DNA from: Lasiosphaeria ovina
Lineage: Eukaryota > Ascomycota > Sordariomycetes > Sordariales > Lasiosphaeriaceae
DNA length: 64,000 nucleotides
Direction: 5' to 3'
NCBI GenBank assembly: GCA_033439765.1
Contig: JAULSN010000001.1
Span: 8,618,001 to 8,682,000 of the forward strand
This document shows positions 44,225 through 55,278 of this stretch, piece after piece. The notes below the pieces were generated by a model that was not told the origin of the DNA, searched no databases, and saw only the letters and a program-made list of their open reading frames with translations. Each line of letters begins with the position of its first letter. The first letter of the stretch is position 1. Made by a program: the position numbers and the translations under genes.

Positions 44225-46239
44225 AACAATTATAATACGTCGGAGAGTGAAAGCAAGGGATAAAATGGTCAACTATCAACTATATACCTGCGGATTTAAC
44301 GAGGTCAAATGGGGAAGATCACAGAAGACATTTCAGATCTTACAGCAAGCTAGGTAGGTGGTAGGTAGCGATGATGGAGTTGCTGGCTCATCAGTTTCTG
44401 TCTGTCTGTCTCTGCACCACCGCACTTCACTTGGAATTGCATGGAAGCCTGGGCCTTGAGTCCGGGTCCCTTGTCTGTAACTGGCCCCAGCCGTGGGCCG
44501 TCGAGAGGTCGGTCGTGCAGACGGAGTTGCAGTTGCATGAAGAGAGGCCCGCAGCCGACGATCCCCACATGCGATCTGCGCAGGCCCTGAAAAGAGGCTG
44601 GGCTGCCTGCTGAGATACCGTAGGTGCCGACCAAGTTGCAAGCAGGCCGTCGGAAGCAAGCCGGCGGGGGCCGGGTAGGTGTTTGCTTGTATTCCTGGTT
44701 GGTAAGGTAGTATTGCAACGCAGCAAGAGATGTGTTGTTCTGATTCACACACTCTCTCTCTATCGTCTCAACAAGGTAAATTTACAAGTATTCGTACGTA
44801 CAGGCGAAAGTGAGACTTGTGGCTGCCGCTCATCGGGAGGTAACTAACTAGATCTGTCGCGCAACCGATATGCAAACTAAGAGGCGGCCGCCAAGTTTTT
44901 TTTTTAACAAGAAGCCTCAGCGATGTGTGATTCGTCGTGATGTTAATTTTCCTTAGCAAGCGAGCAACGGCTCGCGGCCGACCGAGGGACCAAAAAAAGA
45001 AGGGGGAAAAATGTGGCGGCAGGCAACAGGCGGCGACCGTAGTGTTGTCCAAGATTCTTTGCAGGTTGAGTAGTGCGATATCTCTCAATATCTGCACTGT
45101 TGCAGCGCAACCCAACAACAGCCGGACAGAGAAGTGAGGGAGGGGCCTGAGCAGCTGAAATCACAACACCCCCTCAGCAGGAAGTGAATCGAATGGAACC
45201 AATCCCAGAGTGCCGGCGTCCCGAAATTCGTCTTCTACCTTCGGTAGGCAGAAGGAAAAAGACAAGGTGGCGGCTGGGAGAGGGCGTGTTTTTGGCGGGG
45301 GTCGCGGGAGGAGCCTTGCGAATGTCCTATCGTGTGTGGTGTGTGCGTGCGTAGTCAAGGAGGCTGACGCAGTGTTGACGACTCGCCGATGAGCAGCGGC
45401 TGGCCTGGATATTTCCGGTTGACCAATAATGCATTCACACTAGAGAGGAAACCAGGTAGCTAGAAAATCCGTCCTCAATAATGATATATCATCGGTTGGC
45501 TGGAGCCTAGGACTAGGACCCAAGCTAGGTGTAATGCAAAGATAGCGACGACGAATGATAGGTAGGTTTGTGATGGGATGAATCATAGGGTAAGGACACG
45601 GAGCATTGACACGGAAAGTGAGGCAGACGAGCTAAGAGACCGGGCTGCTGAGGTCAACAACTACGACTGAAAAAATGGGGTAAAGAGTAAAAGTGCAAAA
45701 GTCAATACTGTCTTCAAAACTGCACCTTTTGCGCTGGCGATGCTCGTCTTTCTGTGGGGTTTTTTGGGGCTGGCGTGCAGCATATAAGCATCGACGTTAG
45801 CCTGTCGCTTCACATCACATGGGGCCCCGATGGAGCTGCGGCAGAACAACCACGTGGAGGAGTCTGGGGAAAGAGACAAGAGAGCATCCGGTTGAGACAC
45901 AATGGCTCGCGCAGCCAATCTCAACAGTCAATCGACAACTTTTGGTAGCTATCGGAGACGAAACATCAACTCATCCCATCTTTCAGGTTGCTGAATACTT
46001 TGGTACATGTGGCCGTATCAAAACATGCCACATCAAAAATGCGTCTATCTAGGCATCAAATTGACTGCCAAGGCGTGAATCCGTCTCCTCAACTAACGCC
46101 GACGCCGACCCATGATACATGCAGCGCGAAGACATGCACTAGTAAAATGCGAACACACAAAATCCCCGACGCCTGGCCCCCCGTGTACTTCGTGCATGAC
46201 AATTATTCGCCCTCGCCGATACTCGTGGCCTGGGTATCT

Positions 46240-49200
46240 TCAAGGCTTCTTCTCTGCACTTGCCGCAGACGTGGCTTCTCGTCTGCCTCTCCCCTTTCCT
46301 CGCGAACTTTGTATGCCTCCTGTATCACCCCCGCCTCGTCCACTCCCTGTTCCTCCCCCACGAGATTTGCCACCTCTCCCTCTCCGTCCGCCCACCTTCG
46401 GAATCACTTCCCTTTCCTTTGGAGTATCCTTCTCCCTGTCCAGTCTTCTCGCCTCTTCCTCTTGCGTCCGTCGACTCTCGGCGTCCCACCATTCCTGGAA
46501 AGCCTGCTCTTGTTGGATTTCCTGCAGAGACCGCTTGGCGGCTGCCTCCCTGGCCCTCTCCTGCTCCCGCCTCTGTTGGACAATGATGTCTTCCATGCTG
46601 TACCCGAGTAGTGGTTCCGCCTTGCGGGCCGGCGTCAGATACGTCTTGGAATGCGGCACAAGAGGTGGGGCCGGCGTTTCGGTTGCTACAGGTGTTCTTG
46701 CCACGCTGCTACCCGGCGTGATGCTAGTGGCCATTACCGGGGGACGGGTCCCAGAGAGGGAGGAGCTTCCAGCAAGGCGCTGGCCAGAGAAGCGAGTATC
46801 TGGAGACGCCGTCCGGGCACGGATGGGAACGGGCCCGGCTTCCGCGGCAAGCAATGGTTTTATCACGGGTGGCGATGAAATGTTGTTGTGGGTTAGCAAC
46901 GTGTTCGATGGAGTCTTCTTTTCAATGGGCACTGGCTTCCACGCAGGAGTTTGGGCATCACCCCGCGCTCTGCTATCCCAAGCATTCTTGCCCGAGTTCG
47001 TCGTAAGCGAGGATGCCTGCACTGCTTGCGCTTGCTGTTGTTGCTGTTGCCTCTTCTTCTCCTTTTGAGAGAGCTTGGGTTGCGTGAATTTTGGCGATTC
47101 CTCTCTTGCTTTCTGCGCAAGCAAGCCCGCCGACAGGGCCGATCGTGTTGTGGCCTCCGATTGGATAATGTCACGGAGATCCGTCTTTGAGGCAGCAACG
47201 GTGGCAGGCCCCCAAGGCTTACCACCGCGGGCCGCTGCGGGAGGGGTCGGATCTAAGTAGATCTGCGTTGCGGCCAGCGACTTGGCCGGCAACGGCTGCT
47301 CCTCTACTTCCTCATTGACGCCGCTCGTCCGGGTCCTCATAAGCGGGCTGTCGGGTGCCGACGAGTCCTCGTCATCCATATCGAAAATCAAGTCTGCTTT
47401 TGATGTCTTGGGTCTAAGATCTGGAGTGAAGGGCTCATTGCGGCCAGCTTTCGGTGCCTTCCTGGCCCTGTCTGGAGACGGGGTAGACGGGCCGAGCTCG
47501 TCAAAGATGCTCGACTTGCCTTTGAACGACGATGAAGCCTTCCGGTCGTCATCCTTGTGGGCCTTGAAGGCCATTTCCTTGATTCGCGTCCCTCTTTCTT
47601 CTTCAATATCTTGGGCAAGCCAAGGGTATATCTCGTGCAGTAGTAGTTCGGCTTGACCCCTTTTCGTATAGCGAAACTGAGAAGCTTGGTTATCTCGGAC
47701 AACATCGTCGAGCTCTAGAAGCAAGTCTTCGTCGAGTTCATCAAGGAGATGATTCTCCAGCATAGACTCCAGCTGAAGGCAGATGTACTCCAGCCCGGCA
47801 TCTTTGAACTCGGTGATTGAGCATGGGCTAATGGCATTAAGAAGGTGGGCAATATTTCGGATGTTTGCGAACCTGCCCATGACCTGCTGGCAAGTCTGTG
47901 AGAGCCGATCCAACATCAGATAGTTTGCAATGGACATGACCTCCATCACAAGGTCCAGGAAGTCGTCGAATGAATCGCAAACAGAAGGATCGAATAGTTC
48001 CGCGCCGGAGTCGCCATAGAGATACCGAAGAACGTAACTGAACGCGCCAGGGTCCATGTGTTTGAGGTCAATTCTGATCTTGTCGGGCGAGTCACTTCCA
48101 GGACCTGTCGTATTTATGCGGGCGGCGAGCCACAGACCTCCAGCGCGACCGTGAAACAGGCCCTCGAACCAAGGGCATCTCTGGCAGACAAAGGCGCTGT
48201 GAACCGGGACTTTGACACCGTCAAGCTCGAGCAAGGCGTCACCATCCTCGAAAAAGCGACGCTCCTTGACTGCAAGCCTGAAATCCTCAGCTATGCATCT
48301 CCTGGGCGGTGTCTGAAGCCGTGCTGCCGCCTCCAGGCTGCCCATGTTTAGGCGCGTGGCAAGCTTCATAACCTCCAAGCGGACCTGCCGATATCGGTAC
48401 GCCAACGACGGAGCTTGGCGGGTGAAATTCCACGCAGGTACCACCTTATCCTCGTACATATAGAGAGCAAGGTTGAGGAGCGATATCAAATCCAGCCCCT
48501 GGAACGATATTAGTGGCTTGCCATCGACATCTTCAACCGAAAATGCTTCGGACAGGATGTATGATCCAGACTTCCGAAACTGCGCAAGCCCATTACGCAG
48601 CACAGAGCTTCGAGCCGCCAGCAACCAGCTGTGGATAGGTATCCGTAGGCTGGGCGAGGTGGTGGTACAAATAGACGCGTCCATGGGCTCATTACTGAAG
48701 CCCCAGGATGTAAGGTACTGCAACAAATCGGCATCCAGATCTGGAGACCGTAGGGCTTCGTAGGCCACGGAGCCCAACCGAGTCCTGAGAAAGTCGTTCT
48801 CCCAGAATTTCTGTGTGGCCTCGTTCTGGCCGCGATTTTCCGAGGCTTTGAAGTCATTTAGGGGATTTAACTTTGAAACATCTTTCCAAAGCGTCGGCTC
48901 ATCGATAACCAGCTGCTCCTTCATGACATCCGAATCCTGTCGGACGGCGGCAAAGGCTCCAGATGGCGAGGCACGAACTGTGGCAACCCTGGTAATGCAG
49001 GGCACTCGCTGAAACTTGAAGTCCTTCCGCCTCGACTCCGACGGCCCAGAGTTCACATCCTTTGCGTTTGCTCGCTTGGTTCTATGCCACACGGCCCCAG
49101 ATTTGGTGCTGATTATGACCGACCCATGCTCACCGACGCCGACAGACCGAACGCCATCCTTCCTGGCGCTCCATATACACTGGGGGGTGCTAACGGCGCC

Positions 49201-50992
49201 TTTCAGCTTGGAAGGGTTCGTTGTAGAGGTAGCTGGCAGGTTTGCCTCAATGTTGTGGTCGAGATTCATGGTAAATAGGTCCCCACGGCCAGTGAGAGCC
49301 GCAATTGTCTCTCCGCCAGACGTAACATACTGGATCTGGTTGCGGCCCGGCTCGTAGCGGGTCGACACGCGCAGGGAGCCAACCATGTCAATGCCTGCGA
49401 ATGGAAATTTGACAATGTGGTAGCCATAGCCTGTGAATACCCACACTTTGTGATTCTGAAGCAGAATAGTCGTGGCCTTGTCAATGGCCGTGACCATGAC
49501 GATCGGGGATGAGAACAGCGACGCCGCGACTTTTCTCGGCGTTTGCTGAAACTCGAGTGATCTTGAGTCAGCGTCCATTAAAGCGAGCTGGCCGACGTTC
49601 TTGCCCCAACAATACAGGGACGATCCGGTATGAGCAACTGAGTGGATTGACGAGGCGGCGATGCCCAAGATGATCTCCTTTTTAAGCGGCCCGAAGACCT
49701 GGCGAGGCACGGTGCTAATCGGGTCCTCGTCTTTCTTGGGTGGCACAGGGGGAGCGTAACCGAGCTGGAAATTGGCATTACTGCCCCAGGTCCAGAGCGC
49801 CCCCGTATCGTCAACCGCCACTGAATGATTCTGGCCGAGAGCGACCTGGACAATTTTCCTGTCAGCCAAGGGTCCTTGCACGGCGGCATAAGTGAACCGC
49901 GTGTTTTCATCTCCGAGTCCAAGTCGCCCGCCGCGACCGATACCACATATGTAGAGATTAGAAACGGGGTCTCTTGTCAGCACAGCGCTATGGAACTTGG
50001 CCAGCACAACGTCCTGAATCATCAGAGGTTTGTTCAAGACCAGGGTCGGGATTTTGGCAATGTCCTGAGACGCCGATTCTTCCAAGCCCGCCTGCTCGAG
50101 ATATTCGTTGTGAAATCTCTGAAGCAGATGGTCTGGGCGCTTGAGAAAGACGCGTTCAGGAAACTGCCGGTCATCCTCGTCGCCGAACCCAAGGGAGTGG
50201 TTTTTGTTGCTGCCAAAGGCATACAAGTCTTCGCCACAGGCATTGAGACCGGTTGCGCTTCTGGTTCATTTTCAAGTCAGGCGGGCAGCTCGCAGAGTAA
50301 TGTCTTTACAAGAACCAGGAAGCAGAAACTCACGCGACCTTATCCTGCATAACATCAGCCTCATCGCTATCCGAGTCATGTTCAGAACTGTCCCGCGTGA
50401 CCAAGTCTTTCAGATTTCGCTCGCCAATGGTCGAATTGTACAAGTCGAAGGGGCTGTTGCCCTCGTGATCTTTCGTCTTGATAAGCTGCCCGACGCGGTT
50501 GAACGAAGAGGTGTGTCCCGTCAAGTCCTTGTGCTCCTTTTCCAGCAGAAGTCTGGCGATGGAAATGTTCCCAGCGTATAGGGCCCGGTGAAGGGCGTTC
50601 CACCCGCTCTCTGGGTCCTGGGCGTATATATCTATGGCTGGGTGTTCGACTAAGGCCTCAACGAAGGAGATGGCATTCTCAGCCGACGAGGATGCCGCGC
50701 GCAGCAGAACGGTAAGACCGGCGTGGTCGCGGCTGTTGACCTCGCTCCTCCCGAGACCTGCGCTTCCGTGTCGGCCACTGCCGAAGGGTGTCGACAGCCC
50801 CGGAGGCTTGCGGGACCTTGGACCTGACGGACGCGGAGACGTCCCAAAACCGCCACCCGGGCTTCCGTAGCCTCCGGCACCTATATTCGGGCTTCGCGCG
50901 GCATTCTGGGCGCCGTGGCCGGCAGGCGATAAGAGTCGTCGGAATTTTTCGACATCGTCTTGCCAGTAGTATTTCCACAGCAGGTGAGTCAT
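46240..50992 (-). CDS. Ankyrin-RCC1-BTB protein (IBtk-like), about 1559 aa, 2 exons
   Basis: Exons 50992-50334 and 50260-46240. The acceptor is a tandem CAG/AAG, so exon 2 may start at 50260 or 50257, changing one Ser codon. The start at 50992 (MTHLLWKYYWQDDVEKFRRL) is the first ATG; the frame stays open 23 codons upstream to a stop but only with a GTG. Order: ankyrin repeats (about 85-205), RCC1 propeller (about 225-560: LYAFGSNKNHSLGFGD, LYICGIGRGGRLGLGD, LWTWGSNANFQLG), a degenerate BTB near residue 760 (RIPIHSWLLAARSSVL), a second BTB near 905 (VKVPVHSAFVCQRCPWFEGL, then FSYVLRYLYGD), a disordered region, a Glu/Gln/Arg coiled coil and an Arg-Gly-rich tail. This architecture matches animal IBtk and fission-yeast Btb proteins, substrate adaptors for cullin-3 ubiquitin ligase. 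The substrate is unknown. Confidence 0.92.
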
Positions 50993-52355
50993 TAGCCGAA
51001 ATACTGCGGGACGTCCCTCGAGCGCTTCGGTTGGCACCTCGCTGTGACTCTCGAGGATCACGGCTTATTTAAAGGTGCGACTAGAAGCGCGAGAAGGACT
51101 TCCCCCCGAGACAGCCGGCCGCGTTGTGCGATATTCGTTGCGTCGCTCGAGGGCCAATTGGTCGTTTGTGTGGGTGTTGCTGAGAGATGGGCGCGCAAGT
51201 GGCAACTTCGGCGCAAAATGTCGCGGGCTCTTCGGCAATAAACGAAACAGGCGCAGACCGGTGGTTGGAGGGAGGGTGCTGCGTCTTGCGGCAGTTGATG
51301 AAGCTCGGATCTGTTCAGGTCAAGAAGGGATAACGTCGTGCAAAGGTGTCTGGGCGTGTCGTGGGGGGGTTGGAATGGGTTTCGTGGGGAACAAAGTGAG
51401 GGAAGGAATCTACGGGGATAAGATTAGAAAAGGCAAAATCATGAATCATGAATCGTCTGCGTAACTTGAACCTCCCTGTCTCAACCCTCACCCAGAACCC
51501 CGCGTCCGCGATAGAGGCCCCGGTCCCAGCACTTCTCAGGCCGGCCAATCGACTGCGGCAGATGGCACTCATGCTCAGACCTGACGCTGAAGAAAGTCGA
51601 GAGAGCTACCTTCCCTTGCAGATTAATACAAGCTCAAACATGCATGTACCCGACATCAGTTGTATTGGACGAACGTGGTATTTTCATGTTTCTGCTACGT
51701 ACGGAGTATATCCGCCTGCAACCTTTGACGAGCGAAGCTCTTGCGTGCAACATTTTGTGGAGGACTTCTCTTTCGATAGACATGCAGCAAGAGGATGAAT
51801 GGGTGAATTTCTGGCTGTATTCCGTAAACCCCACCATCTCTGGAGAGCTCTGTTGAAGCAGGGAGCTGAGCTGCAGGCGACTTGCATGACATGCCAGGCC
51901 AACCCGGGGGCCCGTGTTACCTACGCAACATGCCATTACACAAGCTTAGGTATGTTGAGATCGTCGGCTCTTATTAGCCCAACTTGTTCCCAAGTTCCTG
52001 GCACTTCCGATCCCCATATCGCCTTGGCCAGTAGCAAAATCCCCTCTTCGTCCCCGACTTCCAGGAACAATTCGCGCACCCTTGCAGCGCCTGGTGGATT
52101 CTCGACAGGGGCTTGCTCTCCCTCCGATGCCGCTTCTCCACGTCCGGTTTGTCGGGCGAATGCGGGCGCAAGCGCATGGCCAGGTGGGTGTGGGGGCGCG
52201 CGATTGGATTGGATTGGATTGGGACAGCCCGCGGTGAACTGAACTGACGACAGGTCTACGTCCTTCCTTTTTTTTCCCAACTCCACAACAGCGACGAAAG
52301 AAACCTCCGCACTTCCACACCTTGACCAGCGCGGCCAAGCACTGCGTCTCTCAAG
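50993..52355. other. Divergent promoter region, IBtk-like (-) and carrier (+)
   Basis: 1.36 kb separating two divergent genes. Short frames here have no domains. A GATTG pentamer repeat lies at 52202-52220, 135 bp before the carrier start, followed by a CT-rich leader. Confidence 0.55.
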
Positions 52356-53616
52356 ATGGCGGACGGAAAAGCCCCCCTCCCGTTCGTGTACACGTTCATG
52401 GCCGGTAAGCCAATCTGGGTCGCCAAGAGAAAAAACAGCTCAAAGAGAAGCTCCAATGCTGACCAGAGCTCAACCCCCAGGTGCCATTGCCGGTGTTTCC
52501 GAGGCGCGTCCCCCCAGGGCCAAACTACGGGCCAATTGACTCTGACTGATACTCGGGCGCACTTAGATTCTGGTCATGTAAGTTGCTGCTGTGCTCTGGC
52601 CTTTTTGTCTTGTTCTGGGTTTCCGTCCGGTGGTCGCGTGCTCGAAAGCTAATACAAATTTCCCATCTAGGTACCCGCTTGATGTCGTCAAGACCCGAGT
52701 GTGAGCGAGCCTCTTCCGACGAATATATATGCGGCGCGGTCTCGAACTGACATGCGACCAGACAGCTGCAACCCGCCGGTGCCACCGGCGCCGATGCCTA
52801 CACGGGCATGGTGGACTGCTTCCAGAAGATTGTGCGCAATGAGGGGTATGCAATTGGTTCTGCTGCGGCCATGTTTAGGGATATTGACGGCGTGTGCGTA
52901 GCTTTTCGAGACTCTACCGCGGCATCACGGCTCCCATATTGATGGAGGCACCCAAGCGCGCCACCAAGTTTGCGGCCAACGACAAGTGGGGCAAGCTCTG
53001 GCGCGACGTCTTCGGCCAGGAGAAGATGACACAGTCCCTGTCCGTACTGACGGGCGCGTCGGCTGGCGCAACCGAGGCGTTTGTCGTCGTGCCGTTTGAG
53101 CTCGTCAAGATTCGGCTCCAGGATAAGGCCTCGGCAGGCAAGTACTCGGGCATGACGGACGTGATCGTCAAGACGGTCCGCAACGAGGGCATCCTGGCCA
53201 TGTACAACGGGCTGGAGTCGACTCTGTGGCGCCACATTCTCTGGAACGCCGGCTACTTTGGCTGCATCTTCCAGGTCCGGGAACTGATCCCCAAGGCGTC
53301 CACCAAGAAGGGCCAGACAATAAACGACATCATTGCCGGCAGCGTCGGAGGAACCGTCGGCACAATTCTCAACACGCCTCTGGACGTGGTCAAGTCGAGG
53401 ATCCAGAACAGCCCCAAGGTCCCCGGGCAGGTGCCCAAGTACAACTGGGCGTTCCCCGGTGTTGCAACGGTTGCGAGGGAAGAAGGGTTTGCTGCGCTGT
53501 ATAAGGGGTTCGTGCCCAAGGTTCTCAGGCTGGGGCCTGGAGGCGGCATTTTGCTCGTTGTTTATACCGGGATGATGGATTTCTTCCGCAATATGAGGGA
53601 AGCCAAGCTAGCTTAA
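52356..53616 (+). CDS. Mitochondrial 2-oxodicarboxylate carrier, 303 aa, 6 exons
   Basis: Exons 52356-52404, 52481-52503 (23 nt), 52567-52577 (11 nt), 52671-52700 (30 nt), 52762-52845 and 52902-53616. The frame closes only with this chain and yields MAGAIAGVSEILVMYPLDVVKTRVQLQPAG. The intron 52504-52566 starts with GC rather than GT (GAG then GCGCGT) and ends TTAG. Three mitochondrial-carrier repeats are complete, with signature motifs YPLDVVKTR, VPFELVKIR and TPLDVVKSR. Overall it matches the yeast Odc1/Odc2 type, which exchanges 2-oxoadipate and 2-oxoglutarate across the inner membrane, linking lysine synthesis and breakdown with the citrate cycle. Six transmembrane helices are expected from the family. 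Substrate is inferred from family resemblance. Confidence 0.93.
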
Positions 53617-55278
53617 ATCACGGTTGCCACGTCACATTTTGTATTGTACATGTGTGCCATATGCGGTCCCTCATATATCACTCTGGGTTTTTAGATTTAC
53701 GAAGGCTTCCCGGTGAGTGAATGGTTCCTTGCTGTTGATATCGACCTGCCTGGCTTAGATTTCTGGTCATTGTATAAGTATAACCATCATGTCTCTTGTT
53801 GTCAAAATGTTGAAGGACTGGCTCGCAATCCCATTCTCGGCTCTTCTTTCTCATTGCCGTGTTGGCTTCTCGAGTCGTGGGTATTCGTGAACCTTTGACC
53901 ATGGGGCAGGGTGCTTGGCAACCAGTGTGTCCATTATGGGTCTGCTCACATCGATAGCAGGCGAGGTCTTCATCGTCGCTCTCACCACACAGAAGCCAGG
54001 CTAATTCCATCACTGATGCACGAAGGCAAATATTTCTAGCCCTCTCTTCCCCCAACAAACTTAAGAACTTCTATCGCCTCCATGATTCCCTTCATCATCC
54101 ATAGTCCTTACTTCTAGCAATATCTAGTAGCTAGTACTAATCGGCGACACGGTGCTAATGGGCTTCCCTTTCCTTGACCTCACCTTCTTCCTCTCAACAC
54201 CTGTACATTCACTCGCCTATTTCTCGCTTGGGCATTCGAGCGCATACTAGTCCACAATATCATCAATTTCAGGGCTCGATGGATTGAGATTTCTCCCTCC
54301 GACCTTCCTGGCCTTCTTCTGACATCTCCAAGCCTGCTCTACTCTTCCAATACCATTTCTGACCACCCGCCTGGTGCCTTCCGTTGACTACTCCTTCCAC
54401 TAACCATTTTACTTATTCTTCTTCTTGCTCATTGCCACTCATTACACTGCTCACGATAATCAGACGACGTGCTCAGCTTACTCTTCTACACAGCTGCTGA
54501 GCAAGGACCATTCTGCGAGGTTTCTCATCCTTCTCAGGTCAGTCCCTCTTCCAATGGCTTAAAATCGTTCTACATCACCATGGTGCAGGCCGTCTTGCTG
54601 CAAAATTTCCGGCTTGGGTTCATCCTTCCTACAAGCACAGCAAGAACATGAAGCACTCTGCCACTTAGATCCTGTTCGTTCATCCCTTCTTACCTCCATA
54701 CCTTCCTGTCTTCCTGCCTTCTACCTATCAATCTACCTACCGCCAACCTACCTTCATTTCTACCACCCACCTACCTACCTTCCTTTCAACACTTTTCACC
54801 CATCGGCCTCCATACCTACTTACCTACCTTTCCTTTTACCCACTTCACCCACCTACCTTTCTGCCTCGCCACCTACCTCATACCTACCTACCTAGTCACC
54901 TACCTTCCCCCGCGCCTATCGGCCCTCTCATCCGAACAATGAGGAGCTTCGTCTTCTCCACTTGAGATCACACTCCACTTGAGATCACATCACACATCCA
55001 TTTCCACTCACCTTATCTCACGATCATATTCCAAGCTTTAAATTACAGATATATCTGTCATATTTCGAATCCTTCTTCAAAGCCCTAACTCCAATCTTTT
55101 GCACGCTGCCATTAGACAACCCTCTCGTCATATTTCGAGCATTCCTTCACAGCCGCAGCTCTAATATTTCTCACTGCCTCTCGGAAAGGCCTCTCCCTCA
55201 TCTTTACCCACACCCCGAGAGGGCCTTCTTGCTCATGTACAACCTGCTCGTCTAGCGAACTAATCGACCACCGGCACC
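53617..55278. other. Intergenic, 1.66 kb, pyrimidine-rich on the + strand
   Basis: No supported gene. From about 54150 the + strand is nearly all C/T with many CTACCTAC and CTTCC units (densest 54715-54900), probably the promoter and leader of the F-box-like gene. A near-direct repeat occurs: CACTTGAGATCACA at about 54959-54972 and again about 54975-54988. Confidence 0.5.
54715..54900. repeat. Degenerate CTAC/CTTC/CCAC repeat
   Basis: Dense CTACCTAC, CTACCTTC and CCACCTAC units without strict periodicity; the same CCTAC core occurs as GTAGG palindromes in other spacers. Confidence 0.75.

Larger units (their letters stand above)
42178..46239. other. Intergenic, 4.1 kb; holds MITE C and an AAT repeat
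   Basis: No supported gene lies here. From 42178 to about 43140 the DNA is GC-rich and probably the ATG13 promoter; frames of 140-155 codons there lack domains. Element C lies at 43505-43750. An AAT microsatellite is at about 44183-44220. A GCTAGGTAGGTGGTAGGTAG motif lies at about 44349-44368. From 45500 to the next stop codon it is mostly 3' untranslated-like sequence. Confidence 0.5.

Noticed and set aside
44020..44279. Minus-strand frames with Tyr or Leu runs, resembling membrane peptides
   Set aside because: They come from the AAT microsatellite.
51059..51061. GTG as start codon of the IBtk-like gene
   Set aside because: Non-ATG starts are rare in fungi; ATG 50992 opens directly on the conserved LLWKYYWQDDVEKFRRLL segment. 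An upstream exon remains possible.
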